A stretch of DNA of 64,000 bases, taken from Terriglobia bacterium (lineage in GTDB: Bacteria > Acidobacteriota > Terriglobia > Bryobacterales > Bryobacteraceae). The DNA is taken from the NCBI GenBank assembly GCA_020073345.1, contig JAIQFI010000031.1, forward strand, positions 1 through 64,000, read 5' to 3'. Positions 8,499-17,132 of the stretch are shown in pieces; the stretch's first letter is position 1; each line of letters opens with the position of its first letter. Position numbers and translations under genes: made by a program. Under the pieces are notes generated by a model. It saw only the letters and a program-made list of their open reading frames with translations, searched no databases and was not told the origin of the DNA.

Positions 8499-9664
8499 GT
8501 CCTGTAACTCGCATTAATCCGGATGTACTCTTCCGTCAGATCGCAGGTCCAGAATCGCGCCCGCCCCTTGCCTCCGCCGCGAATCACGAACCGGATCAGA
8601 CACTCGCTCTCGTCCAGCTTTCGCGTCAATTCCGCTTCCGAAAAAGCCGCGGCGAGCCCGCCCCGGCACACCGCCATCCCCTGCATGAAGATGTCCGTCT
8701 TTCGTGGATCGAACCTCACCCCCGAGTACCCCGCTGCAGCGAGCACGCGTCCCCAGTTCGGATCCGACCCGGCGATCGCCGTCTTCACCAGCGGCGAATT
8801 GGCGATCGTCCGCGCAATGGTTTCGGCTTCGCGCTCCGTTGCGGTCCCTTCTACATCGATGGTCACCAGTTTCCGCGCGCCCTCGCCGTCGCGCGCGATT
8901 TGCTTCGCCAGCGATTCCAGTACTTCGGTAAGCCCCCCTTCGAGAGCCCGCGCTCCCGGCTTGAATCCCGACGCGCCGTTGGCCAGCACGGCGACGACGT
9001 CGTTGGTCGAAGTGTCTCCGTCCACCGATATGCGATTGAACGACACTCCGATCGCCTTCTTCAGCGCCGCGCGCAGCTCCGCCGGCGATGCGACCGCGTC
9101 CGTCATCACGAACCCGAGCGTCGTCGCCATGCGCGGATGAATCATGCCCGAACCCTTCGCCATGCCCGCCACTGTCGCGCGTTTCATCTTCGCGAACGCC
9201 GTCTTGGCCCGCGTGTCCGTGGTCATGATCGCGGCCGCTACCGCGTCGAACGAATCCGGACGCAGCGCCGCCGCCAGCTCCGGAATTGTGTCCACAATCA
9301 GCCGCGCGTTCATCTCCACTCCGATCACGCCGGTCGACGCCGGCAGGACCTCCTGCTCCTGGACTCCCAGCGTCTTTGCGACCGACCGCACGCATTCCAA
9401 GGCCACCCGCTCGCCCGTACGCGTCGCGCAATTGGCGTTGCCCGCATTGATCAGCCATGCCCGCACTCGTCCTCGCGATTCCCGCAGATTCCGTCGCGCC
9501 AGCTCCACGGGCGCGGCTACCACCAGGTTTTTTGTAAAGACAGCCGCCGCCGACGCCGGTGTATCCGACACAATCAGCGCCAGGTCGTCCTTGGCCACTT
9601 TGCGGATCCCCGCGTAGGCCGCAGCATATCGAAACCCCGCCGGCAAAATTGTGCCCAGACTCAT
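8495..9664 (-). CDS. argJ: Bifunctional ornithine acetyltransferase/N-acetylglutamate synthase
   Basis: Transfers acetyl from N-acetylornithine to glutamate in the cyclic arginine pathway. The 389-aa precursor contains KGSGMIHPRMATTLGF, where family members cleave themselves before the Thr nucleophile to give alpha and beta chains. The C-terminus has the conserved DPNWGR and the ending NASYRT. It overlaps fmt by 4 bases and the downstream exported gene by 4. No other arg genes are in the window, so argJ is detached from an arg operon here. Confidence 0.95.
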   Translation of the reverse strand: MSLGTILPAGFRYAAAYAGIRKVAKDDLALIVSDTPASAAAVFTKNLVVAAPVELARRNLRESRGRVRAWLINAGNANCATRTGERVALECVRSVAKTLGVQEQEVLPASTGVIGVEMNARLIVDTIPELAAALRPDSFDAVAAAIMTTDTRAKTAFAKMKRATVAGMAKGSGMIHPRMATTLGFVMTDAVASPAELRAALKKAIGVSFNRISVDGDTSTNDVVAVLANGASGFKPGARALEGGLTEVLESLAKQIARDGEGARKLVTIDVEGTATEREAETIARTIANSPLVKTAIAGSDPNWGRVLAAAGYSGVRFDPRKTDIFMQGMAVCRGGLAAAFSEAELTRKLDESECLIRFVIRGGGKGRARFWTCDLTEEYIRINASYRT

Positions 9665-10575
9665 GCCAGTACCTCTTGCTCGCTCAGCGAGAATCCGTTC
9701 AGAAAAGCTGCTCCCGTCATCCGTTTCTTCCCCTCAAGCTGGACCTCCAGCAATTCAATCGCTCCTCCCTTGCATCCCGCGTACAGCTTTTTCCCAACCA
9801 CCTCCAGGTGGCCGGCCTGAAACGAGCCTTCAGCCTGTTTCGCCTTCCAAATGTGAAACCGCTGCCCACGTAGCGATCCATAGCATCCCGGCCACGGCAC
9901 CAGCCCCCGTACGCGATTCACGATCTCTCCCGCACTCATCGACCAGTCGATCCGCCCATCTTCCTTTTTCAATATCGGAGCATACGACGCCCGGGTCTCA
10001 TCCTGCTTCTCGGGCACGATCGTCGGCAACTCTTCCAGCGTCCGCACCAGTAAATCAGCGCCCGCGACCGCCAGCCTCTCGCCCAACTCCACCGCGGTCT
10101 CCTCGGGCCCGATCTCCGTCTCCCACTTCAGCAGCGTGTCGCCGGTATCCAGACCCGCGTCGATCTTCATCGTCGTCACGCCGGTGCGCGTTTCTCCGCG
10201 CGCGATGGCCCACTGGATCGGCGCGGCACCGCGGTACTTCGGCAGCAGCGACGCGTGAACGTTGATGATCCCCTTCGGCGGAATGTCGAGAATCGCTTGA
10301 GGAATAATCTGTCCGTACCCCACCACCACCATCGCTTCCGGAGCCAGCGCCCGCAGTTGCTCGACCACTTCCGGCCGCCGCACTCGCTCCGGCTGACGGA
10401 CAGGCAAGCCCAGCCGCAGCGCCGCTTCCTTCACCGGCGGCATTGCATCTTTCTGTCCTCGCCCCTTTGGCCGATCCGGCTGCGTGAACACGGCGATTAC
10501 CTCGTGTCCCACTGCCACGATGCGCTCCAGCGTCGGCACCGCGAAAACCGGCGTACCCATGAACACCAGCCTCAT
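9661..10575 (-). CDS. fmt: Methionyl-tRNA formyltransferase
   Basis: Formylates initiator Met-tRNA using 10-formyl-tetrahydrofolate. The protein begins MRLVFMGTPVFAVPTLE and carries the catalytic SLLPKYRGAAPIQWAI region near residues 107-122; about 304 aa, as usual. I use the ATG at 10575 because the longer ORF start only adds residues translated from a tandem repeat. It pairs functionally with def, which is immediately upstream, and overlaps argJ by 4 bases. Confidence 0.96.
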   Translation of the reverse strand: MRLVFMGTPVFAVPTLERIVAVGHEVIAVFTQPDRPKGRGQKDAMPPVKEAALRLGLPVRQPERVRRPEVVEQLRALAPEAMVVVGYGQIIPQAILDIPPKGIINVHASLLPKYRGAAPIQWAIARGETRTGVTTMKIDAGLDTGDTLLKWETEIGPEETAVELGERLAVAGADLLVRTLEELPTIVPEKQDETRASYAPILKKEDGRIDWSMSAGEIVNRVRGLVPWPGCYGSLRGQRFHIWKAKQAEGSFQAGHLEVVGKKLYAGCKGGAIELLEVQLEGKKRMTGAAFLNGFSLSEQEVLA

Positions 10576-10576
10576 G

Positions 10577-10608
10577 CTGGCCCCTGGCCCCTGGCCCCTG
10601 GCGCCTGG
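10577..10608. repeat. Heptamer tandem repeat CCCCTGG, copy 1
   Basis: About four units of CCCCTGG (the last CGCCTGG) fill the whole 34-base gap between def and fmt. The same unit forms an array at 18368-18406, in the same orientation. It is read as coding in the over-long fmt ORF but lies outside both genes. Confidence 0.75.
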
Positions 10609-10609
10609 G

Positions 10610-11125
10610 TCACCCCCATTCATTCGCCTTCTGCAGCTTCCGCACTTTTCGACGGATCAGATCGCGCTTCAGCGGGCTGATGTGGGTTATATACAGCGTC
10701 CCATTCAAGTGATCCGTCTCGTGCAGGAATGCCCGGGCGAGAAGATCCTCCCCGGTCATCTCGAACGCCTTCCCGGTGGCGTCGAACGCGCGCACGGTCA
10801 CTTTCTTCGCTCGCGTTACGGTCTCCCGAAACGTCGGCAGGCTCAGGCAGCCCTCTTCGCCGCTCTGCGACCCCTCCTTGCCGATGATCTCGGGATTGAT
10901 CAGCACCAGCTTTTGTCCTGCATCTTCGCCCACGGTTGTATCGATGACCGCGATCCGCTTGCTGACGCCGATCTGTGGCGCCGCTAGACCCACGCCCTTG
11001 GCCGCGTACATCGACTCAAACATGTCCTCCACCAGCTTGTGCAAGTCCGGTGTATCGAACTCCGTGATGTCCGCCGACTTTTTCTCCAGCACCGGCTGCC
11101 CGTACCTCACAATCGGATAAACCAT
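10610..11125 (-). CDS. def: Peptide deformylase
   Basis: Removes the N-formyl group from nascent proteins. The 171-aa protein has all three motifs: GVGLAAPQ (44-51), EGCLSLP (91-97, Cys metal ligand) and HETDH (135-139, two His ligands and the catalytic Glu). It lies 3 bases after aroC and 34 bases before fmt, the usual def-fmt pairing. Confidence 0.97.
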   Translation of the reverse strand: MVYPIVRYGQPVLEKKSADITEFDTPDLHKLVEDMFESMYAAKGVGLAAPQIGVSKRIAVIDTTVGEDAGQKLVLINPEIIGKEGSQSGEEGCLSLPTFRETVTRAKKVTVRAFDATGKAFEMTGEDLLARAFLHETDHLNGTLYITHISPLKRDLIRRKVRKLQKANEWG

Positions 11126-11128
11126 GAT

Positions 11129-12301
11129 TCAGAAATTCTTCACCTGTTCGAGATATCCCTGGTAATTCCGTTTCGTTTCCATCATCGAATCCCCGCCGAA
11201 CTTCTCGAGCGCCGCCTGCGCCAGCACCAGCGCCACCATCGCCTCGCCGCCGACGCCTGCGGCCGGCACCACACATACATCGCTCCGCTCGTAAGCCGCC
11301 GCGACCGCTTCCCGAGTCTCGAAATCCACACTCTCCAGCGGTCTCCGCAGCGTCGAAATCGGCTTGAGAAGTCCCCGCACCACCACGTCCTCGCCGTTGG
11401 TGATCCCGCCCTCCAGGCCTCCGGCGCGATTCGCGCCGCGCGTGAACTTGTGTTGCTCGCCGCTGTAATGGATGGTGTCCTGAACTTTCGATCCGAATGC
11501 CGCCGCGCCCTCGGCCGCGAACCCGATCTCCACGCCCTTCACCGCTTGTAACGAAACGATTGCCTGTGCGAGCTTCCCGTCCAGCCGCGAATCCCAGGTG
11601 ATATGCGATCCCAGTCCCGGCGGAACGCCATGCGCGACCACTTCAAATACGCCGCCTACGGTATCCCCGGTCTTGTAGATCTGATCCACTACGCCCTTCA
11701 TCCGTTGCTCCGCTTCGGCATCCACGCAATTCAGCAGGACCTCGCCGCGCTGGTTGAGCGCCACCAATTCTTCCCACGTCACAGCACGATCCGATCTTTC
11801 GTGCCCCACAGCGATCACGTGGCTCAGTACCCCGATCCCCAGTTCTCCCAGAAATGCCTTCGCCAGCGCTCCTACGGCTACGCGAGCCGTGGTTTCGCGC
11901 GCGCTCGCGCGCTCCAGCACATAGCGGGCATCGTGAAAATTGTACTTGAGCGCGCCTGCCAGATCCGCATGACCGGGCCTTGGCCGCGTCAGCTTCTTCA
12001 GCTTCTCTTCGGATCCCGCGAAATCTTCCACCGGAAGCGCTTCGGTCCAGTTCTTCCAGTCCGCATTGTCGATCACAACGGCCACCGGCGACCCGATGGT
12101 CTTCGAGTGCCGCACCCCGCTCACAATGTGCGCCCGGTCCATCTCGATCTTCATCCGGCCGCCGCGCCCGAAGCCTTGCTGGCGACGCCACAGGTCGCGA
12201 TTAATCACGTCCAGGGACACCGGAACTCCCGCCGGGAGCCCCGTCAGCGTGGCCACCAGGCATTCGCCGTGCGACTCTCCTGCCGTTTCGAAACGTAACA
12301 T
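11129..12301 (-). CDS. aroC: Chorismate synthase
   Basis: Converts EPSP to chorismate, with reduced FMN as cofactor, at the end of the shikimate pathway. The 390-aa protein starts MLRFETAGESHG, a family hallmark, and contains RPGHADLAGALKY and SARETTARVA. First gene of a minus-strand operon with def, fmt, argJ and a small exported protein. The upstream 139 bases hold palindromic repeats. Confidence 0.97.
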   Translation of the reverse strand: MLRFETAGESHGECLVATLTGLPAGVPVSLDVINRDLWRRQQGFGRGGRMKIEMDRAHIVSGVRHSKTIGSPVAVVIDNADWKNWTEALPVEDFAGSEEKLKKLTRPRPGHADLAGALKYNFHDARYVLERASARETTARVAVGALAKAFLGELGIGVLSHVIAVGHERSDRAVTWEELVALNQRGEVLLNCVDAEAEQRMKGVVDQIYKTGDTVGGVFEVVAHGVPPGLGSHITWDSRLDGKLAQAIVSLQAVKGVEIGFAAEGAAAFGSKVQDTIHYSGEQHKFTRGANRAGGLEGGITNGEDVVVRGLLKPISTLRRPLESVDFETREAVAAAYERSDVCVVPAAGVGGEAMVALVLAQAALEKFGGDSMMETKRNYQGYLEQVKNF

Positions 12302-12324
12302 GAAGGGAAAGTTTTATGTTAGCA

Positions 12325-12345
12325 AGGCAACCGATCTGGTCGCCT
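12325..12345. repeat. Degenerate relative of repeat family B
   Basis: The stretch around CGATCTGGTCGCCTG matches the right part of the hairpin at 13963-13989 (CGATCTTGTCGCCTG) with one change and a weakened left arm. It lies just upstream of aroC. Confidence 0.45.
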
Positions 12346-12351
12346 GACAGA

Positions 12352-12413
12352 GCGCACAGCGCGGGGCGAGCACGCCGACAACACTAGACACCGAGCCCCG
12401 CTGCGTTGTGCGC
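12352..12413. repeat. Palindromic repeat, family A copy 1
   Basis: Imperfect long-range inverted repeat: left arm GCGCACAGCGCGGGGC, right arm GCCCCGCTGCGTTGTGCGC, about 27 bases apart. The same arms with compensating changes (AGGGC/GCCCT) occur at 18270-18340. It lies between the divergent aroC and the exported gene at 12441. Confidence 0.7.
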
Positions 12414-12440
12414 GACTGCAAAGACAGTTAAACTATCTGC

Positions 12441-12977
12441 ATGGCGAAACTAACCACCAGTCTTCTCAGTCTTCTGGCCCTGCTCGCGCTGGCCCTGACC
12501 ATGTTTGCTCAGACCAAGGCTGGCAAGTCCAAAATCCTCCAGCCACAAATGACCCCCGCTGCCGATGGCGGCACCTACAAGCAGCCCATGGGCAAACTCG
12601 GCGAAAAATCGGCCGATCCATGGAGCGCCACCACGCTCGGCGCCTCTGTCGACGGCAAGCCGAATCCGGGTGCCGTGAAAACCGTGGTCGGTGAAATCGT
12701 CGACTTCTCCTGTTACCTCGAAGTCGGCAAACACGGCGACAAGCACCGCGATTGCGCCCAAAAGTGTTTCCGCAACAACCAGCCGATCGGCCTGCTGACG
12801 GAAGACGGCGGACTCTATATGCTCATGGAAGAAGAGCACGATCCGCGCCGTGACGGCATGGGAGTTTTCCGCCAGGCGGCCATCGATCATGCCGGTCACA
12901 TCATGGAAGTTACCGGCACCGCATCGTCCGTCAACGGCTTCAACGCCCTCTACGTGCGTGGATTCCTCAAGAAGTAA
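12441..12977 (+). CDS. Exported Cys/His-containing protein
   Basis: A 178-aa protein with a clear signal peptide (LLSLLALLALALTMFAQ). The mature part contains GEIVDFSCYLEVGKHGDKHRDCAQKC and later GLYMLMEEEHD, a pattern I have seen in exported acidobacterial proteins and which looks like a small OB-like fold with a possible metal or heme site. This is inference. A broken cytochrome c peroxidase gene begins at its 3' end, so the two may have formed a redox operon. Confidence 0.75.
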   Translation: MAKLTTSLLSLLALLALALTMFAQTKAGKSKILQPQMTPAADGGTYKQPMGKLGEKSADPWSATTLGASVDGKPNPGAVKTVVGEIVDFSCYLEVGKHGDKHRDCAQKCFRNNQPIGLLTEDGGLYMLMEEEHDPRRDGMGVFRQAAIDHAGHIMEVTGTASSVNGFNALYVRGFLKK

Positions 12978-13954
12978 GGCTGCCGTCGCCGTCATAGTTG
13001 ATAGCCGGGGTGGCATCGGCGCAAAAGGCTCCTCTGGGCTTGTTGCCCATTCCGTGGCCCGCCGATAATCCTTATTCCGCCGCCAAAGTCGACCTCGGAC
13101 GGCTCCTCTATTTCGACAAGCGCCTGTCCGCGGACAACACGGTTTCCTGCACTACTTGTCACATCCCCGAAAAATGATTCACCGACGGCGCCCCTGTCTC
13201 CACCGGCATCCGAGGACAAAAAGGCGGGCGTAGCGCTCCCACCGTCATCAACCGGGCCTATAGCCTTGCGCAGTTCTGGGACGGCCGCGCACCCACTCTG
13301 GAAGATCAGGCCAAGGGACCCATCGCGAATCCCATCGAGATGGACAACACCCACGAGGCCATGGCCGCGAAGCTGAGTGGCATTCAGGGCTATCGCCCGC
13401 TGTTCCAAAAAGCCTTCGGCTCTCCCGACATCACCATCGACGCCGTCGCCAAGGCCATCGCGACCTTTGAGCGCACCCTGCTCTCAGGCAAATCCGCCTA
13501 CGATCGTTACAAGTCCGGGAAGAAAACGGCGATGACCCCTGCGCAAGTTCGCGGCATGGACGTCTACTTCAACAAGGCCAAGTGCGATCAGTGCCACGAG
13601 GGTGTGAACTTCACTGCGAATGCGTACGTCAACCTCGGCATCGGCACGGATAAACCTAATCCCGATATCGGACGCTTCGAGGTCACCAAGGATCCTGTGG
13701 ATTGGGGCAAATTCAAGACTCCCACTCTTCGCGATATCACGAAGACGGCTCCGTACATGCATGACGGGAGCCTGAAAACGCTGGATGAAGTGGTCGACTT
13801 CTACGACAAGGGTGGCACGCCCAACAAGAACCTGGACGAGAAGATCAAGAAGCTGAATCTTACTGCCGGGCAGAAGTCGGATCTGGTGGAGTTCTTGAAG
13901 GCTCTCGACGGCTCTCCCATCAGCCTCGCCATCCCTACAGCCTTTCCTCAATAA
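12958..13954 (+). pseudogene. Di-heme cytochrome c peroxidase (MauG/CcpA family), disrupted
   Basis: Periplasmic di-heme peroxidase gene carrying two defects. Both heme motifs are present, CTTCH and CDQCH, as are the family stretches STGIRGQKGGRSAPT and YMHDGSLKTLDEVV. An in-frame TGA at 13175-13177 interrupts the protein just after the first heme motif (CHIPEK-stop-FTDG). A reading-frame break near 12997 separates a GTG-started signal-peptide n-region (frame 1) from its LIAGVASAQ end (frame 2). Only the second part (204 aa from 13340) shows up as an ORF. Real decay or assembly errors are both possible. Confidence 0.8.
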
Positions 13955-13962
13955 CTCTGAAG

Positions 13963-13989
13963 GTAGGGCAGGCGATCTTGTCGCCTGCC
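13963..13989. repeat. Repeat family B, single-hairpin copy
   Basis: Perfect 9-base stem GGCAGGCGA-TCTTG-TCGCCTGCC preceded by the same GTAGGGCAGG lead-in as the copy at 17091. It starts 9 bases after the peroxidase stop and could serve as a terminator, although no T run follows. Confidence 0.7.
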
Positions 13990-14081
13990 AAGATAAGAAA
14001 AAAATGAGCCGCGCTATGGCAGGCGCGGCTCTGTTCGTTCGAATCGCCGATAGTCTGGCGTTTTCGCAGAAAAGCTCTGTT

Positions 14082-14277
14082 CTAGGGCGTCTTACTCAAC
14101 ACGGACCCGACTCTGGAAAAAATCTGGCTGAGCGTCGGCCCCACCCACGGCGCCAGCCCGCTCGCTACCAAGAACCACCACCAGGGCACTTACCAAGGCG
14201 TACTCGATCATGTCCTGCCCGCGTTGATCAACCCAGAGGCGCCTCGCCCACCGGTGTATGGTCCCCATGGTCATCAT
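14082..14277 (-). pseudogene. Flp/Fap-type pilin, frameshifted
   Basis: The N-terminal half reads WARRLWVDQRGQDMIEYALVSALVVV, the typical Flp pilin motif with the Gly-Gln cleavage region, the Glu-Tyr pair and the hydrophobic helix. After VVV the frame runs into unrelated residues and stops at 14092. Reading one frame over from the same point gives LVASGLAPWVGPTLSQIFSR and a stop at 14082, the expected pilin tail. A single-base indel around 14168-14176 explains this. The restored protein is about 64 aa, a normal Flp length. No tad genes are nearby. Confidence 0.72.
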
Positions 14278-14418
14278 GATGTTCTCGCGGCGTCAGGTTC
14301 CATAGTGGAGCATTCTGTCCGCAAGGGCAAGAATGAATTGACCGTAACTAAAGCACGGCAAAACCCTTATGCATGTGTATTAGAGTTTTTGCAAGGCACC
14401 GCGACTCCGCGATTCTCC

Positions 14419-15717
14419 TTAGGGATTTGCCTGGGCTGGATATCGGATTACGGTGAAGTTACGCAAAAACACTGAGTCCGAGGTCGTCCCCGCCATTTGC
14501 CCCAGCAGGCTAACCCGGACCGCTTGTGACGTATTCTCGCTCGCTGTGCCAGCATTCACCGCCGAACTCAGTCCGATTCCCCAGGTCTGGGTGTCCCACG
14601 CCTGGCCGCTCCCGTAGATCCCGAAGCTGGTGTGCCCGGCCAGCAAACCTTCGGTCGGGTCTCCTGCTCGTGTTGCGACTGTGGTCCCACCCATCTGCAC
14701 CTCACCGGTGAAACCAGTCGTGGTCCCCACGTGTCCGTATTGAAACTGGACTTCCAGCCGGTCTCCGGCACCCAGTAAACCGGCGGGAATCGTGCAACTA
14801 CCCAACTCGATCAGGGCGGTGCCCGTGGTGCTCGATCCGGTGCTGCTGCACACCACCTGCGGCGACGCGAGCGAGCTCAGCGGATCATTCGGATTCGCGA
14901 ACCGGTAGCTCGCCACCAGCAGGTCCCCGGTTTTTGGGATCGACCCTACGAAGAAGGTGATCGTATTGGTGTTGATCTGATAATCCGAGCCCTGCCGCAT
15001 CAGAAGCCCGTTCCGGTACAGCTCCAGGCTCCCAGCCGGCGACGGTGTTGCTGCCAGCGTGAACACTGTGTTCACTCCGTTCACGGTCCCGCTTGGAACC
15101 TCCCCATCGGCGAAGCTTCCTCCCACGCCCCCTCCTCCTCCCCCGCACGGACCTGAACTGCCGTCGACCCGCACGCAATCTCCCAGGTTCCCCGAAGCTG
15201 CATCCAGCTGCCCGGCTTGATTGATCACCGCCGCCCGCCCGATCCCGAACCCCACGCCTTTCATCGGACGCACCGCAAGCTCGTTCGATAAACCCACGAC
15301 GTCGGCAATCTGTACTGGACTGATAATCGGAGGCGGCCCGATCACAGTTCCCGACGAAACCCGCACATCGCGCACTCGCAGCGAGATCGTGCTGGGCGGT
15401 ACGGCCCAGATCTCCGTGAACTGGTCAATGCCCTGACTGTTGTACGTCACCGCGTACTGCGCTCCAGCCGATGCCGTAGTGGTCGGGACCAATTGCACGC
15501 GCAGCACCCCGTTTACGATCGGTAGCGTCAGGTTCGCCGTGGCGATATTGGATGTATCGCCCGCCAGGAAGCTGTTGTATCTGATGAACATCGTTCCGGT
15601 GAACCGCGCGCCGTCCGCGCGGTAGAGAACATCCTGGACCGACGTCAGCGCCGGTTGTCCCGCCGCTGTTCCAATAGCGCCCGCCACCAGCAGCGCCAGC
15701 CTTCTCCAACTCAGCAT
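14419..15717 (-). CDS. Exported hypothetical protein with Gly-rich linker
   Basis: A 432-aa protein with a signal peptide (RRLALLVAGAIGTAAG). It is rich in Gly, Ser and Thr and in beta-type alternation. A poly-Gly stretch near residue 195 divides an N-terminal domain from a C-terminal part that contains a phage-tail-like repeat pattern (GTVNGVNTVFTLAATPSPAGSLELYRNG, a motif often seen in fibre or surface proteins). It could be a surface or adhesin-like protein; no enzyme motif is seen. It is 94 bases downstream of serS on the same strand. Confidence 0.7.
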   Translation of the reverse strand: MLSWRRLALLVAGAIGTAAGQPALTSVQDVLYRADGARFTGTMFIRYNSFLAGDTSNIATANLTLPIVNGVLRVQLVPTTTASAGAQYAVTYNSQGIDQFTEIWAVPPSTISLRVRDVRVSSGTVIGPPPIISPVQIADVVGLSNELAVRPMKGVGFGIGRAAVINQAGQLDAASGNLGDCVRVDGSSGPCGGGGGGVGGSFADGEVPSGTVNGVNTVFTLAATPSPAGSLELYRNGLLMRQGSDYQINTNTITFFVGSIPKTGDLLVASYRFANPNDPLSSLASPQVVCSSTGSSTTGTALIELGSCTIPAGLLGAGDRLEVQFQYGHVGTTTGFTGEVQMGGTTVATRAGDPTEGLLAGHTSFGIYGSGQAWDTQTWGIGLSSAVNAGTASENTSQAVRVSLLGQMAGTTSDSVFLRNFTVIRYPAQANP

Positions 15718-15811
15718 CCGACTCGCCTCCCGTCGGACTCAGTGTCGAGGCAAATGCGCGCAGACAGTGGGAGTCAATGATCCAACGCCCGGATTCAACG
15801 CGAGATAGAGG

Positions 15812-17086
15812 TTATTTGCAGCCGCGAATGACGTCCACGCCCATGTACGGGCGCAAGACTTCGGGCACCACCACGCTGCCATCCGCCTGCTGGTAATTCT
15901 CGATGATCGCCAGCCAGGTCCGCCCCACCGCCAGGCCGCTTCCGTTGAGTGTGTGAACGAACTCGGTCTTGCCTTTCGCTGATTTCCCGCGAATCTGTGC
16001 CCTGCGGGCCTGAAACGCCTCGAAGTTCGAGCACGAGGAAATCTCTTTGTAATCGTTCAGCCCCGGCAGCCACACTTCGATGTCGTAAGTCTTGGCCGAG
16101 CTGAACCCGATATCCCCCGTCGACAGCACTACCGTCCGATACGCCAAGCCGAGCCGCTGCAAAATGTCTTCCGCATCCCGCGTCAGCGATTCCAGCTCTT
16201 CGTAGCTCGACTCTGGCCGTGAGAATTTCACCAGCTCCACTTTCTGGAACTGATGCTGCCGGATGATCCCGCGCACGTCGCGCCCGTACGAGCCCGCTTC
16301 GCTCCGGAAGCACGGCGTATACGCCGTCAGTTTGATCGGCAGCGCATCCATGTCCAGGGTTTCGTTGCGATACAGGTTCGTTACCGGGACCTCGGCCGTC
16401 GGCACCAGGTAGTAATCGGTTCCTTCCAGCTTGAACAGATCCGCCTCGAACTTGGGTAGCTGCCCGGTCCCGTAGAAGCTGTCTTTGTTCGCCATGAACG
16501 GCGGCAGCACCTCGGCGTAGCCGTGCTCTTGGGTGTGCACATCCAGCATGAAATTGATGAGCGCACGCTCCAGCTTCGCGCCCAATCCCATGTACACGGC
16601 GAACCTCGCCCCGGTGATCTTCGCCGCCCGGTCGAAGTCCAGGATTCCCAGCTCCGGCCCCAGGTCCCAGTGCGCCTTCGGTGTGAATGCAAACGTCGGC
16701 GGCGTGCCCCACCGGCGGACCTCGACGTTATCGGCCGCGCTCTTCCCCGCCGGCACCGATTCGTGCGGCGTATTCGGGATCCCCGCCATCAGCTGGCCGA
16801 ACTGCTCGTCCAGCGCCGCCGCCTCGCCGTCCAGCTTGCTGATCAGCTCGCCCATTTCGCGGACCCGCTGCTGCATGTCGGCCGTATCCGCGCCGGTCTT
16901 CTTCAGCTTGCCGATTTCCTGGGACTCGGCATTGCGTTGCGCCTTCAGTTTTTCCGATTCCGCCAGAGCCGCCCGCCGCTGGCTGTCCAGCTCGCGGAAT
17001 GCTTCCATGTCCACGGTGAATCCGCGATCCGCCAGCCTTGCGGCAATGCTGCCGATGTTGTTCCGAAAATATCCGAGATCGTACAT
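15812..17086 (-). CDS. serS: Serine--tRNA ligase
   Basis: Charges tRNA-Ser (and tRNA-Sec where present). The 424-aa protein has the N-terminal long coiled-coil arm (about 30-105) and the class II catalytic core, with motif 2 [22 protein letters not shown] and the motif 3 region [19 protein letters not shown]. Length is usual. It follows citrate synthase by 36 bases on the minus strand, with repeat B between them. Confidence 0.97.
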   Translation of the reverse strand: MYDLGYFRNNIGSIAARLADRGFTVDMEAFRELDSQRRAALAESEKLKAQRNAESQEIGKLKKTGADTADMQQRVREMGELISKLDGEAAALDEQFGQLMAGIPNTPHESVPAGKSAADNVEVRRWGTPPTFAFTPKAHWDLGPELGILDFDRAAKITGARFAVYMGLGAKLERALINFMLDVHTQEHGYAEVLPPFMANKDSFYGTGQLPKFEADLFKLEGTDYYLVPTAEVPVTNLYRNETLDMDALPIKLTAYTPCFRSEAGSYGRDVRGIIRQHQFQKVELVKFSRPESSYEELESLTRDAEDILQRLGLAYRTVVLSTGDIGFSSAKTYDIEVWLPGLNDYKEISSCSNFEAFQARRAQIRGKSAKGKTEFVHTLNGSGLAVGRTWLAIIENYQQADGSVVVPEVLRPYMGVDVIRGCK

Positions 17087-17090
17087 GTTC

Positions 17091-17132
17091 GTAGGGCAGG
17101 TCTCCAGACCTGCGCGGAGCTTTTAGCTCCGC
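17091..17132. repeat. Double-hairpin palindromic repeat, family B copy 2
   Basis: Hairpins GGCAGGT-CTCCAG-ACCTGC and GCGGAGC-TTTTA-GCTCCGC. Compared with the copy at 2866, a base change in one arm is matched by a change in the other (GGGGC/GCCCC against GGAGC/GCTCC). The stop codon of the citrate synthase gene lies in the TTTTA loop, as with the antitoxin gene at 2897. Confidence 0.75.

Noticed and set aside
8514-9458. 314-aa minus-strand ORF
   Set aside because: Same-strand shadow of argJ in another frame; composition almost entirely Arg, Gly and Asp.
13175-13177. TGA in the peroxidase as a selenocysteine codon
   Set aside because: Relatives have a non-Cys residue at this spot, no convincing selenocysteine-insertion hairpin was seen downstream, and the same gene has a second defect.
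14004-14279. 91-aa plus-strand ORF
   Set aside because: Covers the frameshifted Flp pilin on the opposite strand and reads as low-complexity Arg/Pro/Ser sequence.
15795-16712. 305-aa minus-strand ORF
   Set aside because: Alternative frame of serS, Ala/Gly/Arg-rich with no motif.
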